32,507 nucleotides of DNA from Chloroflexota bacterium (lineage in GTDB: Bacteria; Chloroflexota; Dehalococcoidia; UBA2247; RBG-13-53-26). The stretch's first letter is position 1. Each line of letters begins with the position of its first letter. The translations under genes and the position numbers were made by a program. Shown in pieces: positions 1 to 7,232 of the stretch. The notes under the pieces were generated by a model, which had not been told where the DNA came from, ran no database searches, and saw only the letters and a list, made by a program, of their open reading frames with translations. The DNA is taken from assembly GCA_016876035.1 (NCBI GenBank), contig VGOE01000023.1, positions 1 through 32,507 of the forward strand, in the 5' to 3' direction.

Positions 1-43
1 ACACAATATGTTACGCTACCGCCCTCGCCTTGCCCCTTCTTAT

Positions 44-140
44 GCCTAAACAAAACACAAAACAGAGAGCTTAGGCGCGGGAAACTCCAAAACGTGGAGG
101 TTCTAGGCGTGGCGGTCGGCTGCTACTCGTCGCCAGCCGA
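44..140. other. Cluster of three hairpins upstream of the small-ORF operon
   Basis: Three potential stems lie in a row: GCCTAA (44-49) with TTAGGC (71-76); GAAaCTCC (81-88) with GGAGgTTC (96-103), one internal mismatch; and TCGGCTG (116-122) with CAGCCGA (134-140). The middle hairpin is bracketed by near-identical direct repeats TAGGCGCGG (72-80) and TAGGCGTGG (104-112). No T-tract follows, so a simple terminator is unlikely. It could be a structured leader or non-coding RNA, or a recombination or replication site. No coding region was recognised in 1-215. Confidence 0.35.
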
Positions 141-215
141 GTTGCATTATGGTCATGTATCTCCTAAGATGCTATCGTGCCTGGCAGACAGGTACAGAAA
201 GGGAGGTAGAACAGA

Positions 216-509
216 ATGACCGAAGGTAAGCATATTCAAAAGTGGATTGGTTGTCCGGTAAGCGATGAGGAGTTTGAGAGGCACAACGAGCGCCGGAAGC
301 AGCTTGGCATGACGTGGGCACAATACATCATGCCGGCGGTAAACGCACAGCTTGATACTGTACAGGTTAGCGTAGAGGGGCCGGCCAAGGCGGAGGCCCC
401 AGCACCGGAGCTAGTGGACGATTATGTATGTGCCTACCCAACTCCTGAGGCGATGGGCATCAAGAAGGCCAAGAAGAAGGCCTGCAAGGTCAAGCGGAGC
501 AAGGTGTGA
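216..509 (+). CDS. Small hypothetical protein, first of two tandem paralogues
   Basis: This is a 97-residue protein of unknown function. A good ribosome binding site (GGGAGGT around 201-207) precedes ATG 216. The first half carries a helical-looking segment with the pattern R-R-K-Q-L-G-M-T-W-A-Q-Y-I (about residues 26-38). The same pattern recurs in the next gene as R-K-A-L-G-E-T-W-T-T-Y-I, so the two are paralogues from a tandem duplication. The C-terminus is very lysine-rich, which suggests nucleic-acid contact. The middle (about 55-70) is rich in Ala, Pro and Glu and is probably a linker. Small basic proteins of this sort are common in phages and plasmids; that link is only inference. No signal peptide or membrane segment is visible. 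Confidence 0.6.
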   Translation: MTEGKHIQKWIGCPVSDEEFERHNERRKQLGMTWAQYIMPAVNAQLDTVQVSVEGPAKAEAPAPELVDDYVCAYPTPEAMGIKKAKKKACKVKRSKV

Positions 510-564
510 CCAGGGGTCGCCAGCCTGGGGCTAAAGAGTACAAGCGGGAAAGGAGATGATTACA

Positions 565-831
565 GTGACAAACGAGGGACGTGAGCAGGCGGTACAGCCA
601 CCACAGAGGGAACGCAAAACACCACCGTACATCCAGACACCCTGTAGCCAAGAGGTGTTTGATATGTACCAGGCACACCGCAAGGCCCTGGGGGAGACGT
701 GGACGACGTACATCCTTGAGGCGCTGGCATTGCGGAGGGAGACGTTAGAGAAGCGGGAGGCATGGAGGGAGGCAAAACGGAAGCAGAAGCAAAACAAGAC
801 TAGTCAGCCGGTAGAGGCTAAGGAGGGATAA
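565..831 (+). CDS. Small hypothetical protein, second tandem paralogue
   Basis: About 88 residues, function unknown. I start it at GTG 565, not at ATG 556, because AAAGGAG (549-555) runs directly into that ATG and would leave no spacing, while it sits 9 nt before GTG 565. The segment R-K-A-L-G-E-T-W-T-T-Y-I matches the preceding gene. The C-terminal third is a highly charged helix rich in Lys, Arg, Glu and Gln. It follows the first paralogue by 55 nt on the same strand and is probably co-transcribed. A role in nucleic-acid binding is a guess from composition. Confidence 0.55.
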   Translation: MTNEGREQAVQPPQRERKTPPYIQTPCSQEVFDMYQAHRKALGETWTTYILEALALRRETLEKREAWREAKRKQKQNKTSQPVEAKEG

Positions 832-834
832 ACG

Positions 835-1020
835 GTGACTGATGTTATAGAGCAAAACTACGCTGGGCTAACCTTGGAGTTTCCCACATCAATAGCTAGT
901 AGCATACACTCCTCACGGCAACCATTCTACCACAGCCTAGCAGGATCGCCAATTGCGTTTGGGTTGCGAGCCTATCCCTCAATTTACACATTCCTTCTGA
1001 CAATACTCCCAAGCTTTTGA
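835..1020 (+). CDS. Possible short ORF following the paralogue pair (doubtful)
   Basis: A 61-residue frame opens at GTG 835, with a strong AAGGAGG (820-826) 8 nt upstream that overlaps the end of the preceding gene. This is the only support. The residue composition after about position 12 (Ser, Pro, Thr and aromatic residues) looks like translated non-coding DNA, and nothing was recognised. It may be the 5' remnant of a third gene cut off by a rearrangement before purC, or a chance frame. Confidence 0.2.
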   Translation: MTDVIEQNYAGLTLEFPTSIASSIHSSRQPFYHSLAGSPIAFGLRAYPSIYTFLLTILPSF

Positions 1021-1197
1021 GCCACGCCCGTCTCCTCGAACAAAAACAGCCCTTTTCTGCCACAAACTGTGGAATTTCGGTTCAAGCATCCGTTGAAGGC
1101 ATGTCACAGAGCTTCATTGACACCTACATCAACTCATGCTACAGTTATAGCCAGGTACCCCCATTTGCGAACTCTCGTCCCTTTGGAGTGATAACTA
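1021..1197. other. Intergenic stretch before purC, nothing recognised
   Basis: With the doubtful ORF above, 832-1197 is about 370 bp without a confident gene. I see no riboswitch consensus, tRNA or terminator. GGAGTG (1185-1190) serves as the purC ribosome binding site. Confidence 0.4.
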
Positions 1198-2103
1198 ATG
1201 GCTGTTGTTATGGAAACCAATCTAAATTTCCCTCTCTTTCACCGTGGTAAGGTGCGGGATAACTATGAGCTGGGGGACAAGCTACTCATAGTTGCCACTG
1301 ATCGCATTTCTGCCTTCGATGTGGTTCTGCCTTGCGGGATTCCTGGAAAAGGAGCAGTGCTCAACCAGCTATCCGCTTTCTGGTTTGAGAAGACGGCCCG
1401 CATTATGCCCAATCATCTGGTGGAAGCCGTCAATAATGTAAGCCAGCTCAGCAGATACCAGCCCACAGGGAACTCGCATCCCTCCTTTCTAGCTGGCAGA
1501 TCCATGATAGTCAAAAAGGCAGAGCGCATTCCCGTTGAATGCGTGGTGCGTGGCTATCTCTCTGGCTCGGCATGGGCGGAATACCGTCAGAGTGGCACCA
1601 TCCATAGCCTCCCTGCGCCCGCTGGTTTGAAAGAATCGCAGCAACTATCGCCGCCTATTTTTACCCCTACCACTAAGGCAGATTCCGGGCATGATGAACC
1701 TCTCTCGATGGGCGGTGTAGCTCAACTGGTGGGGAAATCTCTGGCCGAGGAGCTGAAAGCAAAGAGCCTGACCATTTACAGCTTCGCCGAAGAATACGCC
1801 CGATCCAGGGGCATTATCATTGCTGATACCAAGTTCGAGTTTGGGCTTCTGGATAATCAGGTCATTTTGATCGATGAGCTTCTTACTCCCGACTCCAGTC
1901 GTTTCTGGGATGCCAGCGACTACAAGGTTGGCCAGCCTCAGCCCGCCTTTGACAAGCAAATGGTTAGGGACTGGTTGACATCCTCAGGTTGGAACAGGGA
2001 ACCGCCTGCTCCTATGCTCCCTGACGATCTTATTCAGAGGACAGCGGAGAGATATCGGGAGGTATATCGAAGGCTGACAGGTATGGCGATACGCCAGTAT
2101 TAG
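1198..2103 (+). CDS. purC: Phosphoribosylaminoimidazole-succinocarboxamide synthase
   Basis: SAICAR synthase, the purine-biosynthesis ligase that joins CAIR and aspartate using ATP in the cytosol. At 301 residues it matches the longer bacterial/yeast-type PurC. Visible family motifs are the N-terminal GKVRDNYE (ATP loop), ATDRISAFDVVLP, the IPGKGAVLNQLS segment, ECVVRGYLSGSAW, TKADSGHDEP, IADTKFEFG and the late LIDELLTPDSSRFW. ATG 1198 has GGAGTG (1185-1190) 7 nt upstream; ATG 1210 is an internal alternative. purS follows after 11 nt, so the two form a purine operon. The purQ and purL genes usual after purS are not here. Confidence 0.96.
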   Translation: MAVVMETNLNFPLFHRGKVRDNYELGDKLLIVATDRISAFDVVLPCGIPGKGAVLNQLSAFWFEKTARIMPNHLVEAVNNVSQLSRYQPTGNSHPSFLAGRSMIVKKAERIPVECVVRGYLSGSAWAEYRQSGTIHSLPAPAGLKESQQLSPPIFTPTTKADSGHDEPLSMGGVAQLVGKSLAEELKAKSLTIYSFAEEYARSRGIIIADTKFEFGLLDNQVILIDELLTPDSSRFWDASDYKVGQPQPAFDKQMVRDWLTSSGWNREPPAPMLPDDLIQRTAERYREVYRRLTGMAIRQY

Positions 2104-2114
2104 GAGAGTGGTCA

Positions 2115-2369
2115 ATCTTTTTAGCCAAGGTCTACATCACCCTCAAGCCGACAGTCAATGATCCCCAAGGGCTCACCATCAGAGGAGCACTGCATGAGCT
2201 GGGCTTCCGGAATGTCACCACCGTGCGGGCAGGTAAGTACATGGAGATAAGGATGGATGAGGAGGATAAGGCCAGGGCTGAGAAACAATTGCAGGAAATG
2301 TGTCGGAAGCTTCTGGCTAACCCAGTGATCGAGAATTTCCGCTTTGAGCTGGAGAAAACCAGCCTCTGA
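2115..2369 (+). CDS. purS: FGAM synthase subunit PurS, with no canonical start codon
   Basis: The open frame from 2115 to TGA 2367-2369 encodes about 84 residues beginning I/M-F-L-A-K-V-Y-I-T-L-K-P and continuing V-N-D-P-Q-G-L-T-I-R-G-A-L, the hallmark of PurS. PurS is the small subunit that bridges PurL and PurQ in formylglycinamidine ribonucleotide synthetase. The length fits the family (about 80-85). There is no ATG, GTG or TTG in frame near the start. A strong AGGAGAG (2102-2108) lies 6 nt before ATC 2115, so initiation at AUC is possible. Alternatively GTG 2108 would read M-V-N-L-L-A-K-V if the T5 run at 2118-2122 were one base shorter, implying a sequencing indel or slippage. The product is certain; the start is not. 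Confidence 0.85.
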   Translation: MFLAKVYITLKPTVNDPQGLTIRGALHELGFRNVTTVRAGKYMEIRMDEEDKARAEKQLQEMCRKLLANPVIENFRFELEKTSL

Positions 2370-2402
2370 ACTTTAGCTTCGTCGCCTTTACGGCAAGCCT
2401 TC

Positions 2403-3137
2403 TCAGGCAGACTTCACGGCCTTGTGAACAGCGGCCGCTCCCAGCGCCAAACGCTGAAAGCTGACCTGGGCAAAACCAGCCTCTCTCATGATATCCGCCA
2501 GTTCCTCAGCGGTGTAAAAGCTCTGTATTGTATGTGACAGATAGGCATAAGCGGCTCTCGACCCCGAAATGGCGTATCCCAGCGGTCTGACGACCAGCCG
2601 CACATATAGATGGAATAGCTTTCTGATAAGGCTTGATGGTGGCTGGCTGGTTTCCAGACTCACATAGCGCCCACCGGGCTTGAGAATCCGGCGGAACTCA
2701 CCGAAGGACTCAATTAGACGCTGCCGGTTAACATTGAGATTTCGCGTGGCAAAAGAGGTGGTCACCAGGTCAAAGGTATCGTCGGCAAAGGGTAGCCGCT
2801 TTGCATCTGCCAGGACAAAGGCTATTTCCCGCGCCTCCCGCTTTTCGATGGCTTTGTGAATCATTGGAGAGGAGAAATCGGTGGCTATCACGACTGCCTC
2901 GTGTTTTGCTAGCCGGCCCAGATGGATAGCCATTTCACCGGTGCCGGTGCAAACGTCCAGCCACCTGCTGCCGCCTTCATTGGCAGCCACTCGAGCTGTC
3001 TTCCTGCGCCATAGGATGTCCAGGCCCAGGGTCATGGCATGGTTCACCAGCTCATAGGTGCGTGCCACCTCAGGAAACAGTCTCTGGACGCCTTCGCTCA
3101 TCGCTTCTTCTGTTTTCGTAGTTGGCTGCTCTGCCAA
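2403..3137 (-). CDS. UbiE/COQ5-family class I SAM methyltransferase
   Basis: A 244-residue Rossmann-fold methyltransferase. Motif I is LDVCTGTGEM (60-69), motif II is the acidic ATDFS segment, and motif IV/post-motif is DLVTTSFATRNLNV. The YELVNHAMTLGLDILWRR segment (about 28-45) and the SFATRNL signature are typical of UbiE/MenG, which C-methylate quinone precursors (demethylmenaquinone or demethoxyubiquinone). No other quinone genes are nearby, so the substrate is not established. The frame opens at TTG 3137 without a clear ribosome binding site; ATG at residue 13 (about 3101) is a serious alternative. It converges on purS with a 33-bp gap. Confidence 0.8.
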   Translation of the reverse strand: MAEQPTTKTEEAMSEGVQRLFPEVARTYELVNHAMTLGLDILWRRKTARVAANEGGSRWLDVCTGTGEMAIHLGRLAKHEAVVIATDFSSPMIHKAIEKREAREIAFVLADAKRLPFADDTFDLVTTSFATRNLNVNRQRLIESFGEFRRILKPGGRYVSLETSQPPSSLIRKLFHLYVRLVVRPLGYAISGSRAAYAYLSHTIQSFYTAEELADIMREAGFAQVSFQRLALGAAAVHKAVKSA

Positions 3138-3350
3138 CCGCTAAACCTGGGAGTTCCAATAGCTGATTTTGCCACAGGTTGCGTCTATTAGCAAAAGGAA
3201 ATACAATGAGTCTGATAGCGGGATGAGGATCGCCCTGGCCGTGCTATGGTGCTCCAAGTGGCTGGTTTCGTGTCTACAGATGATGAAGACGGCGTGACCC
3301 ATGGGTGATTGGCTTGAAGTTCATTTCATGCGTGAGGTAGCAATATAGTT

Positions 3351-4235
3351 ATGCCGAAGGAAATTAACCTATACAAGAAGCCTGATTTGAGGAATCCGAG
3401 GTTAATAATGGCGTGGCCGGACATCGGCCACGTTGGCTTAAGAGTGGTGGACTATTTGAAGAACCAGCTAGGCACCCAAAGGTTTGGCAGAATAGAGCCT
3501 TACGAGTTTTCCCTGGTTCCCTGGATTTCAGTCAAGGATGGTTTGATAGAGAAGCTGGAGTTGATGAAGAACGAATTCTATTACTGGAAAGACCCCAAGG
3601 GTGGCAGCGATTTGATCATCTTCAAGAGCGATCAGCCGGCGACCAAGACCTATGACTATGTTGGTCTCGTCCTGGACGTTGCTAATCAATTTGGGGTCAA
3701 GAGGCTTTACATGGCAGGGTCCTTTGGGGCTACAGGGATTGTCCATTCAGATGAACCTCTGGTGTTTGGGGTAGTTAACCACCCTGATTTGAAGGAATTT
3801 GTGGAAAGCCACGATATCAAGCTCTACCCAGAATACCAGGGGATTGGCAACATCCAGTCCTCATTCTTGTGGTTCGCCAGGGACAGGAATATCGAAGCCG
3901 TCAGCCTGTGGGCGCCCATGCCTTATTACATTGCCAGGCTCCCGTTGCCCTGGAGCAACTACCCCAAGTGCTCCCTGGCTATTTTGCAGAGGCTGATCAA
4001 GATGGAGAATATCCCGGTGGGTACCAGGGAGCTTGAAACTCTAGCCAAACAAACAGAAACGGAGATGGGGAAGATCTACGACGAGTTATATGAGGAGGCC
4101 AAGAAGGAGTTTGCCTACCCCACCGCCGAGCTGCCTCCAGCCTACACGGATGACGCTGCTGGACCCATAAGTGATGATGACCTCAGGCGGATGATCAAAG
4201 ATATAGATGATTTCTTCAAAAAAGGGAAACAGTGA
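3351..4235 (+). CDS. PAC2 (proteasome assembly chaperone-like) family protein
   Basis: A 294-residue protein of the PAC2 superfamily. The N-terminal beta-alpha unit reads LIMAWPDIGHVGLRVVDYL; a central glycine-rich turn, AGSFGATG, and an IPVGTRELETLAKQ helix follow. The C-terminus (about 225-294) is acidic and helical. In archaea and actinobacteria such proteins are found with 20S proteasomes, but bacterial members also occur without them and their biochemical role is unknown. GAGGT (3334-3338) lies 12 nt before ATG 3351. It is the first gene of a tight rightward run with NAD kinase, acetyltransferase and Nudix hydrolase. Confidence 0.8.
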   Translation: MPKEINLYKKPDLRNPRLIMAWPDIGHVGLRVVDYLKNQLGTQRFGRIEPYEFSLVPWISVKDGLIEKLELMKNEFYYWKDPKGGSDLIIFKSDQPATKTYDYVGLVLDVANQFGVKRLYMAGSFGATGIVHSDEPLVFGVVNHPDLKEFVESHDIKLYPEYQGIGNIQSSFLWFARDRNIEAVSLWAPMPYYIARLPLPWSNYPKCSLAILQRLIKMENIPVGTRELETLAKQTETEMGKIYDELYEEAKKEFAYPTAELPPAYTDDAAGPISDDDLRRMIKDIDDFFKKGKQ

Positions 4236-4242
4236 TTCACCC

Positions 4243-5103
4243 ATGAGGCGGGTTGGCGTTATCTACCATCCGAAGATTGACGCCGCCAGAACCATGGCCA
4301 GACGGCTGTCCGAGTTTCTGGCCTCTGTCAATATCGCTACCTGGACATGCTCTGCCTGGGATGAGGAAGGGATGAAAGCCCAATGCCCAGACGCAGACCT
4401 GGTTCTTAGTGTCGGAGGCGACGGCACTATTTTGCGGGTTGCCCGCGTCACCAGTGCCGTGGGAATCCCTATCCTGGGCGTGAATCTGGGGCATCTGGGA
4501 TTTATGACCGAGCTATCGGCTGACAAGATTATGGAGATATTGCCATCGGTGCTGGATGGCAACGGCTGGCTTGACCAGCGCACCATGCTCCAAGTGGAGA
4601 TGTCCTTCAAAGATAAGGGGGCGCCTCGCGGCAGGCCGACTGGGCCGCTGCACGCCCTCAACGAAGCATTGTTGGGCAGGGGAGCCGTATCCAGGGTAAT
4701 CTATGTACGGGCCAGCGTCGATGGCGAAGTCCTGACTACCTATAAAACCGATGGAGTCATTGTGGCTACAGCTACCGGCAGCACCGGCTATTCTCTGGCT
4801 GCCGGAGGCCCTATCCTCCATCCGCAGTCTGAGGAGATTCTGCTTAAGCCCGTCTCAGCTCACCTGACCATGGCCTATGCTTTGGTGCTGCCGCCGACTG
4901 CCATAGTAGAGCTGGAGGTGCACACCGATCACCAGGCGATGCTCAGCATCGATGGTCAGGTAGAGTTTGCCCTTCAGGACGGAGACAGGATTACAGCCAG
5001 GCGAAGCTCCCGCGTGGCGCGCTTTCTGAGGATTTACCCGCCGACTTCCTTCTACAGCGCGTTGGAGCAGAGGCTAAAGGTGAGAAATTGGGGGACGAAG
5101 TGA
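4243..5103 (+). CDS. nadK: NAD kinase
   Basis: ATP-dependent NAD+ kinase producing NADP+ in the cytosol. With the start at ATG 4243 it is 286 residues. The phosphate-binding GGDGTILR (58-65), LGHLGFMTE, and the GATP-like KTDGVIVATATGSTGYSLAA block that forms the NAD site are all present. ATG 4207 in the same frame would add 12 residues and overlap the PAC2 gene by 29 nt. I prefer 4243, seven bases after the PAC2 stop, because the fold begins immediately with VGVIYHPK. Overlap and spacing imply co-transcription with its neighbours. Confidence 0.95.
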   Translation: MRRVGVIYHPKIDAARTMARRLSEFLASVNIATWTCSAWDEEGMKAQCPDADLVLSVGGDGTILRVARVTSAVGIPILGVNLGHLGFMTELSADKIMEILPSVLDGNGWLDQRTMLQVEMSFKDKGAPRGRPTGPLHALNEALLGRGAVSRVIYVRASVDGEVLTTYKTDGVIVATATGSTGYSLAAGGPILHPQSEEILLKPVSAHLTMAYALVLPPTAIVELEVHTDHQAMLSIDGQVEFALQDGDRITARRSSRVARFLRIYPPTSFYSALEQRLKVRNWGTK

Positions 5104-5567
5104 GACAGAAAGGGATGAAGGTAGAGAAAGCCATAGTGAGCGATGCCCCTCAGATACACAAGCTGGTGAACGACTTCGCTGACAAGGGGCAGATGTTGCC
5201 CCGTGCCTTGAGCGAGGTCTACGAGAACATCAGAGATTTCTTTGTGGTCAGAGACGAAGGACAGGTAATTGCCTGCGCTTCTCTGCACATATACTGGTCC
5301 GATCTGGCCGAGATCAGGGGGGTGGCCGTCAACGAGAGTTGGCAAGGCCAGCAAATAGGGAGAAGGCTGGTGCAAGCCTGCCTCCGAGAGGCGAAGAGGC
5401 TGGAAATAACTCAGGTTTTCTGCCTTACCTATAGGCCAGCCTTTTTTGAGAAGCTGGCTTTTCGCCGGGTGGATACCATGGAGCTCCCGCGCAAGGTCTG
5501 GGCGGAGTGCTACCGATGTCCCAAGTTCCCCAACTGCGATGAGGTGGCACTGATTCACCGTAGCTGA
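5088..5567 (+). CDS. GNAT N-acetyltransferase, ArgA-like
   Basis: A 159-residue GNAT-fold acetyltransferase. The acetyl-CoA loop is seen as VAVNESWQGQQIGRRLVQAC (the Q/R-x-x-G-x-G/A region). The C-terminal ECYRCPKFPNCDEVAL, with three Cys, is characteristic of the short N-acetylglutamate synthase-like family, so a role in the first step of arginine synthesis is plausible but not proven. TTG 5088 lies 5 nt after AAGGTG and overlaps nadK by 16 nt. ATG 5115 (starting M-K-V-E-K-A) is the alternative; its AGAAAGG is almost adjacent to the codon. Confidence 0.8.
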   Translation: MGDEVRQKGMKVEKAIVSDAPQIHKLVNDFADKGQMLPRALSEVYENIRDFFVVRDEGQVIACASLHIYWSDLAEIRGVAVNESWQGQQIGRRLVQACLREAKRLEITQVFCLTYRPAFFEKLAFRRVDTMELPRKVWAECYRCPKFPNCDEVALIHRS

Positions 5568-5617
5568 TTGGCTTGGAGGGGCGAGGCACGGCATCATCAA
5601 CGGGCTCGGGGGATACC

Positions 5618-6184
5618 TTGAATAAAACCCGAAATGAGCGGTTACTAAGCCGGCAGTGGGTGTACCGGGGGCGGGCGGTGAGCCTGCGGCTAGACACTGT
5701 CGAAAAGCCCAGCGGCAGGAAGACCACCCGCGATGTCGTGGAACACGAGGACTGCGTTGTCATTGTCCCTATCGACGCTGAAGATAACATCATCCTGGTC
5801 CGCCAGTATCGCCATGCTGTAGGCAAGGAGCTTCTGGAGATCCCTGCTGGAGGTATCCAGCCAGGCGAGACCCCTGAGCAAGCGGCCTGCCGTGAGCTGC
5901 AAGAAGAGACGGGTTACTTTCCGAATAAGCTTAAGAAACTGGGGGGCTTCTACGCTGCCCCCGGCTACTGCACAGAGTACCTGCACCTCTACCTGGCTAC
6001 TGACCTGGTTTTGCGCCCTTTACAAGCTGAGGATACCGAGAGCATCGAACCGATGCGGGTGCGCCTGGCCGACATCCCTGGCCTCATCGCCGAAGGCCGG
6101 ATCTGCGATGCCAAGAGCATTGCCGGGCTGCTAACCGTCTCCCTCCTGGGATTGGTAGCCGGCTATCTCAAAATGCTGTCTTAA
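5618..6184 (+). CDS. Nudix hydrolase, ADP-ribose pyrophosphatase type
   Basis: 188 residues when started at TTG 5618 (GGGGGA at 5608-5613). An in-frame TTG at 5573 would instead overlap its own GGAGGGG site. The Nudix box GGIQPGETPEQAACRELQEE followed by TGY is intact, including the RELQEE metal-binding glutamates. Upstream IPIDAEDNIILVRQYRHAV and the GGFYAAPGYCTEYLHLYLA segment after the box are typical of ADP-ribose pyrophosphatases, which cleave ADP-ribose to AMP and ribose-5-phosphate. It is the last gene of the nadK run, so both NAD-related enzymes may be co-expressed. Confidence 0.9.
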   Translation: MNKTRNERLLSRQWVYRGRAVSLRLDTVEKPSGRKTTRDVVEHEDCVVIVPIDAEDNIILVRQYRHAVGKELLEIPAGGIQPGETPEQAACRELQEETGYFPNKLKKLGGFYAAPGYCTEYLHLYLATDLVLRPLQAEDTESIEPMRVRLADIPGLIAEGRICDAKSIAGLLTVSLLGLVAGYLKMLS

Positions 6185-6506
6185 TAATATCTCTATTGCG
6201 TTGTTCCTGCGGAAATGCGGTCTTGCACTTATTGGGGTGCTTCGTTCCTGTGAGCGTCATGTTCCCTAACGAGAAGATCCGGGGTTGTCATCATTCTTGG
6301 TCATGGGAAGGACCGACCTGACCTGTAACTCATGTGCATACCTACAGACTATGAGCACAATGCTCAAGTATGCTGTACTTGGGTCAACAGTAGTTCGAAT
6401 CTCCGCCCGGGGAGCTCTGATTCTACCAGGCTAACGGCGGAGAGTGTATCTTTGCCCATGTCACTTGCTGAAGCTGGCTTCCGGTTTGCGGTTCAACATC
6501 TGTCTC
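6185..6506. other. Intergenic stretch between nudix gene and TA promoter
   Basis: About 320 bp without a supported gene. A short tRNA-like T-arm string around 6391-6412 has no matching acceptor or anticodon arms and is not called. No clear terminator with a T-tract was seen. Confidence 0.4.
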
Positions 6507-6558
6507 TTGTCCCGGCGAATTATGTGTGGTAAGATTTCATTGAACAATGATTCAATGA
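6507..6558 (+). promoter_or_regulatory. Promoter and palindromic operator of the toxin-antitoxin pair
   Basis: A sigma70-like promoter reads TTGTCC (6507-6512), 17-bp spacer, TAAGAT (6530-6535). Immediately downstream is a perfect 8-bp inverted repeat, TCATTGAA (6537-6544) and TTCAATGA (6551-6558), separated by 6 bp and overlapping the expected start of transcription. This is the usual layout for autorepression by an antitoxin or antitoxin-toxin complex. GGAGG (6567-6571) is the antitoxin ribosome binding site. Confidence 0.6.
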
Positions 6559-6581
6559 GCCAATGATGGAGGAAAACTTCA

Positions 6582-6866
6582 ATGGGTACTCTGACAAAGC
6601 TAACCAGTGGTGGGCAGGTCACTCTCCCCAAGGAAATCAGGATAAAAACTAACATGCAGCCTGGTGATTTTGTCGAGGTCAAGCTTGACGAGGAGGGGCG
6701 CATAGTACTGACGCCGAAGAAGCTTGTGGACGCGAGCCAGGCTTACTTTTGGACTGAAGAGTGGCAAAAGGGGGAACGTAAGGCAGACGAGGATATAAAA
6801 GCTGGCCGAGTGAAGCGGTTCAAGTCAGCGGCTGATGCAGTCAAGTATCTTGAGGACAAAACATAG
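6582..6866 (+). CDS. AbrB/MazE-type antitoxin
   Basis: A 94-residue protein with an N-terminal swapped-hairpin AbrB DNA-binding domain: TLTKLTSGGQVTLPKEIR, then PGDFVEVKLDEEGRIVLTP (residues 3-46). The remaining charged tail (about 50-94) is probably the toxin-neutralising, partly disordered part. ATG 6582 is preceded by GGAGG. The toxin gene begins 2 nt after its stop. It should bind the palindrome at 6537-6558 and repress its own operon. Confidence 0.85.
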   Translation: MGTLTKLTSGGQVTLPKEIRIKTNMQPGDFVEVKLDEEGRIVLTPKKLVDASQAYFWTEEWQKGERKADEDIKAGRVKRFKSAADAVKYLEDKT

Positions 6867-6868
6867 CT

Positions 6869-7129
6869 GTGGAGATCTTCTTCACTGAGCAGTTTGAACA
6901 GGCATATGAGAAGCTCACCAGTGCCGAGACACGGAGCGTCCGCAAGGCACTTGCCCTGTTGGGTGATAACCCAAGATACCCCAGCCTTCGTGTCAAGAAA
7001 ATGGAAGGCACGAAGAACATCTGGGAAGCTCGTCTTTCAAAGAGGTTGCGCATGACTTCTGAGATGGTTAGGCAAACAGTCTTCATGCGCAATGTGGGTG
7101 AACATGATAAGGTATTGAAAAGGCCTTGA
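6869..7129 (+). CDS. RelE/ParE-superfamily toxin
   Basis: An 86-residue protein with the small RelE fold. It begins I-F-F-T-E-Q-F-E-Q-A-Y-E-K-L and has the central W-E-A-R-L-S-K-R-L-R-M strand typical of RelE-like mRNA interferases, ending in a V-G-E-H-D-K-V segment resembling the H-D-x-V/Y C-terminus. GTG 6869 follows the antitoxin stop by 2 nt, so the pair is translationally coupled. The predicted activity is ribosome-dependent mRNA cleavage; gyrase inhibition (ParE-like) cannot be excluded. An AbrB-type antitoxin with a RelE-type toxin is a mixed pairing. Confidence 0.82.
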   Translation: MEIFFTEQFEQAYEKLTSAETRSVRKALALLGDNPRYPSLRVKKMEGTKNIWEARLSKRLRMTSEMVRQTVFMRNVGEHDKVLKRP

Positions 7130-7180
7130 CTTAGCCCGAAATCGGCGATTGAGGGTTCAGTCTCGGCTGAAAGTCCGTAG

Positions 7181-7197
7181 GGTGGGCTCGGCCCACC
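7181..7197. repeat. Dispersed palindromic repeat, family A
   Basis: GGTGGGCTCGGCCCACC is a perfect 7-bp palindrome with a 3-nt loop, preceded by AGTCCGTAG. Related copies are at 11653-11674 (half), 26419-26436, 28070-28086, 28411-28427 and, diverged, 29211-29240. All are intergenic or at gene ends, as in REP-like families. Confidence 0.7.
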
Positions 7198-7232
7198 ACA
7201 TTCCTATACGAAGAAATCAGTCTATCTGGAAG

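Noticed and set aside
1017-1250. 77-codon frame running into purC
   Set aside because: Overlaps the purC start in another frame, with no ribosome binding site or motif.
6391-6412. tRNA-like T-arm string (GTTCGAATC) upstream of the TA module
   Set aside because: No acceptor, D or anticodon arms can be paired upstream; at most a decayed fragment or chance.
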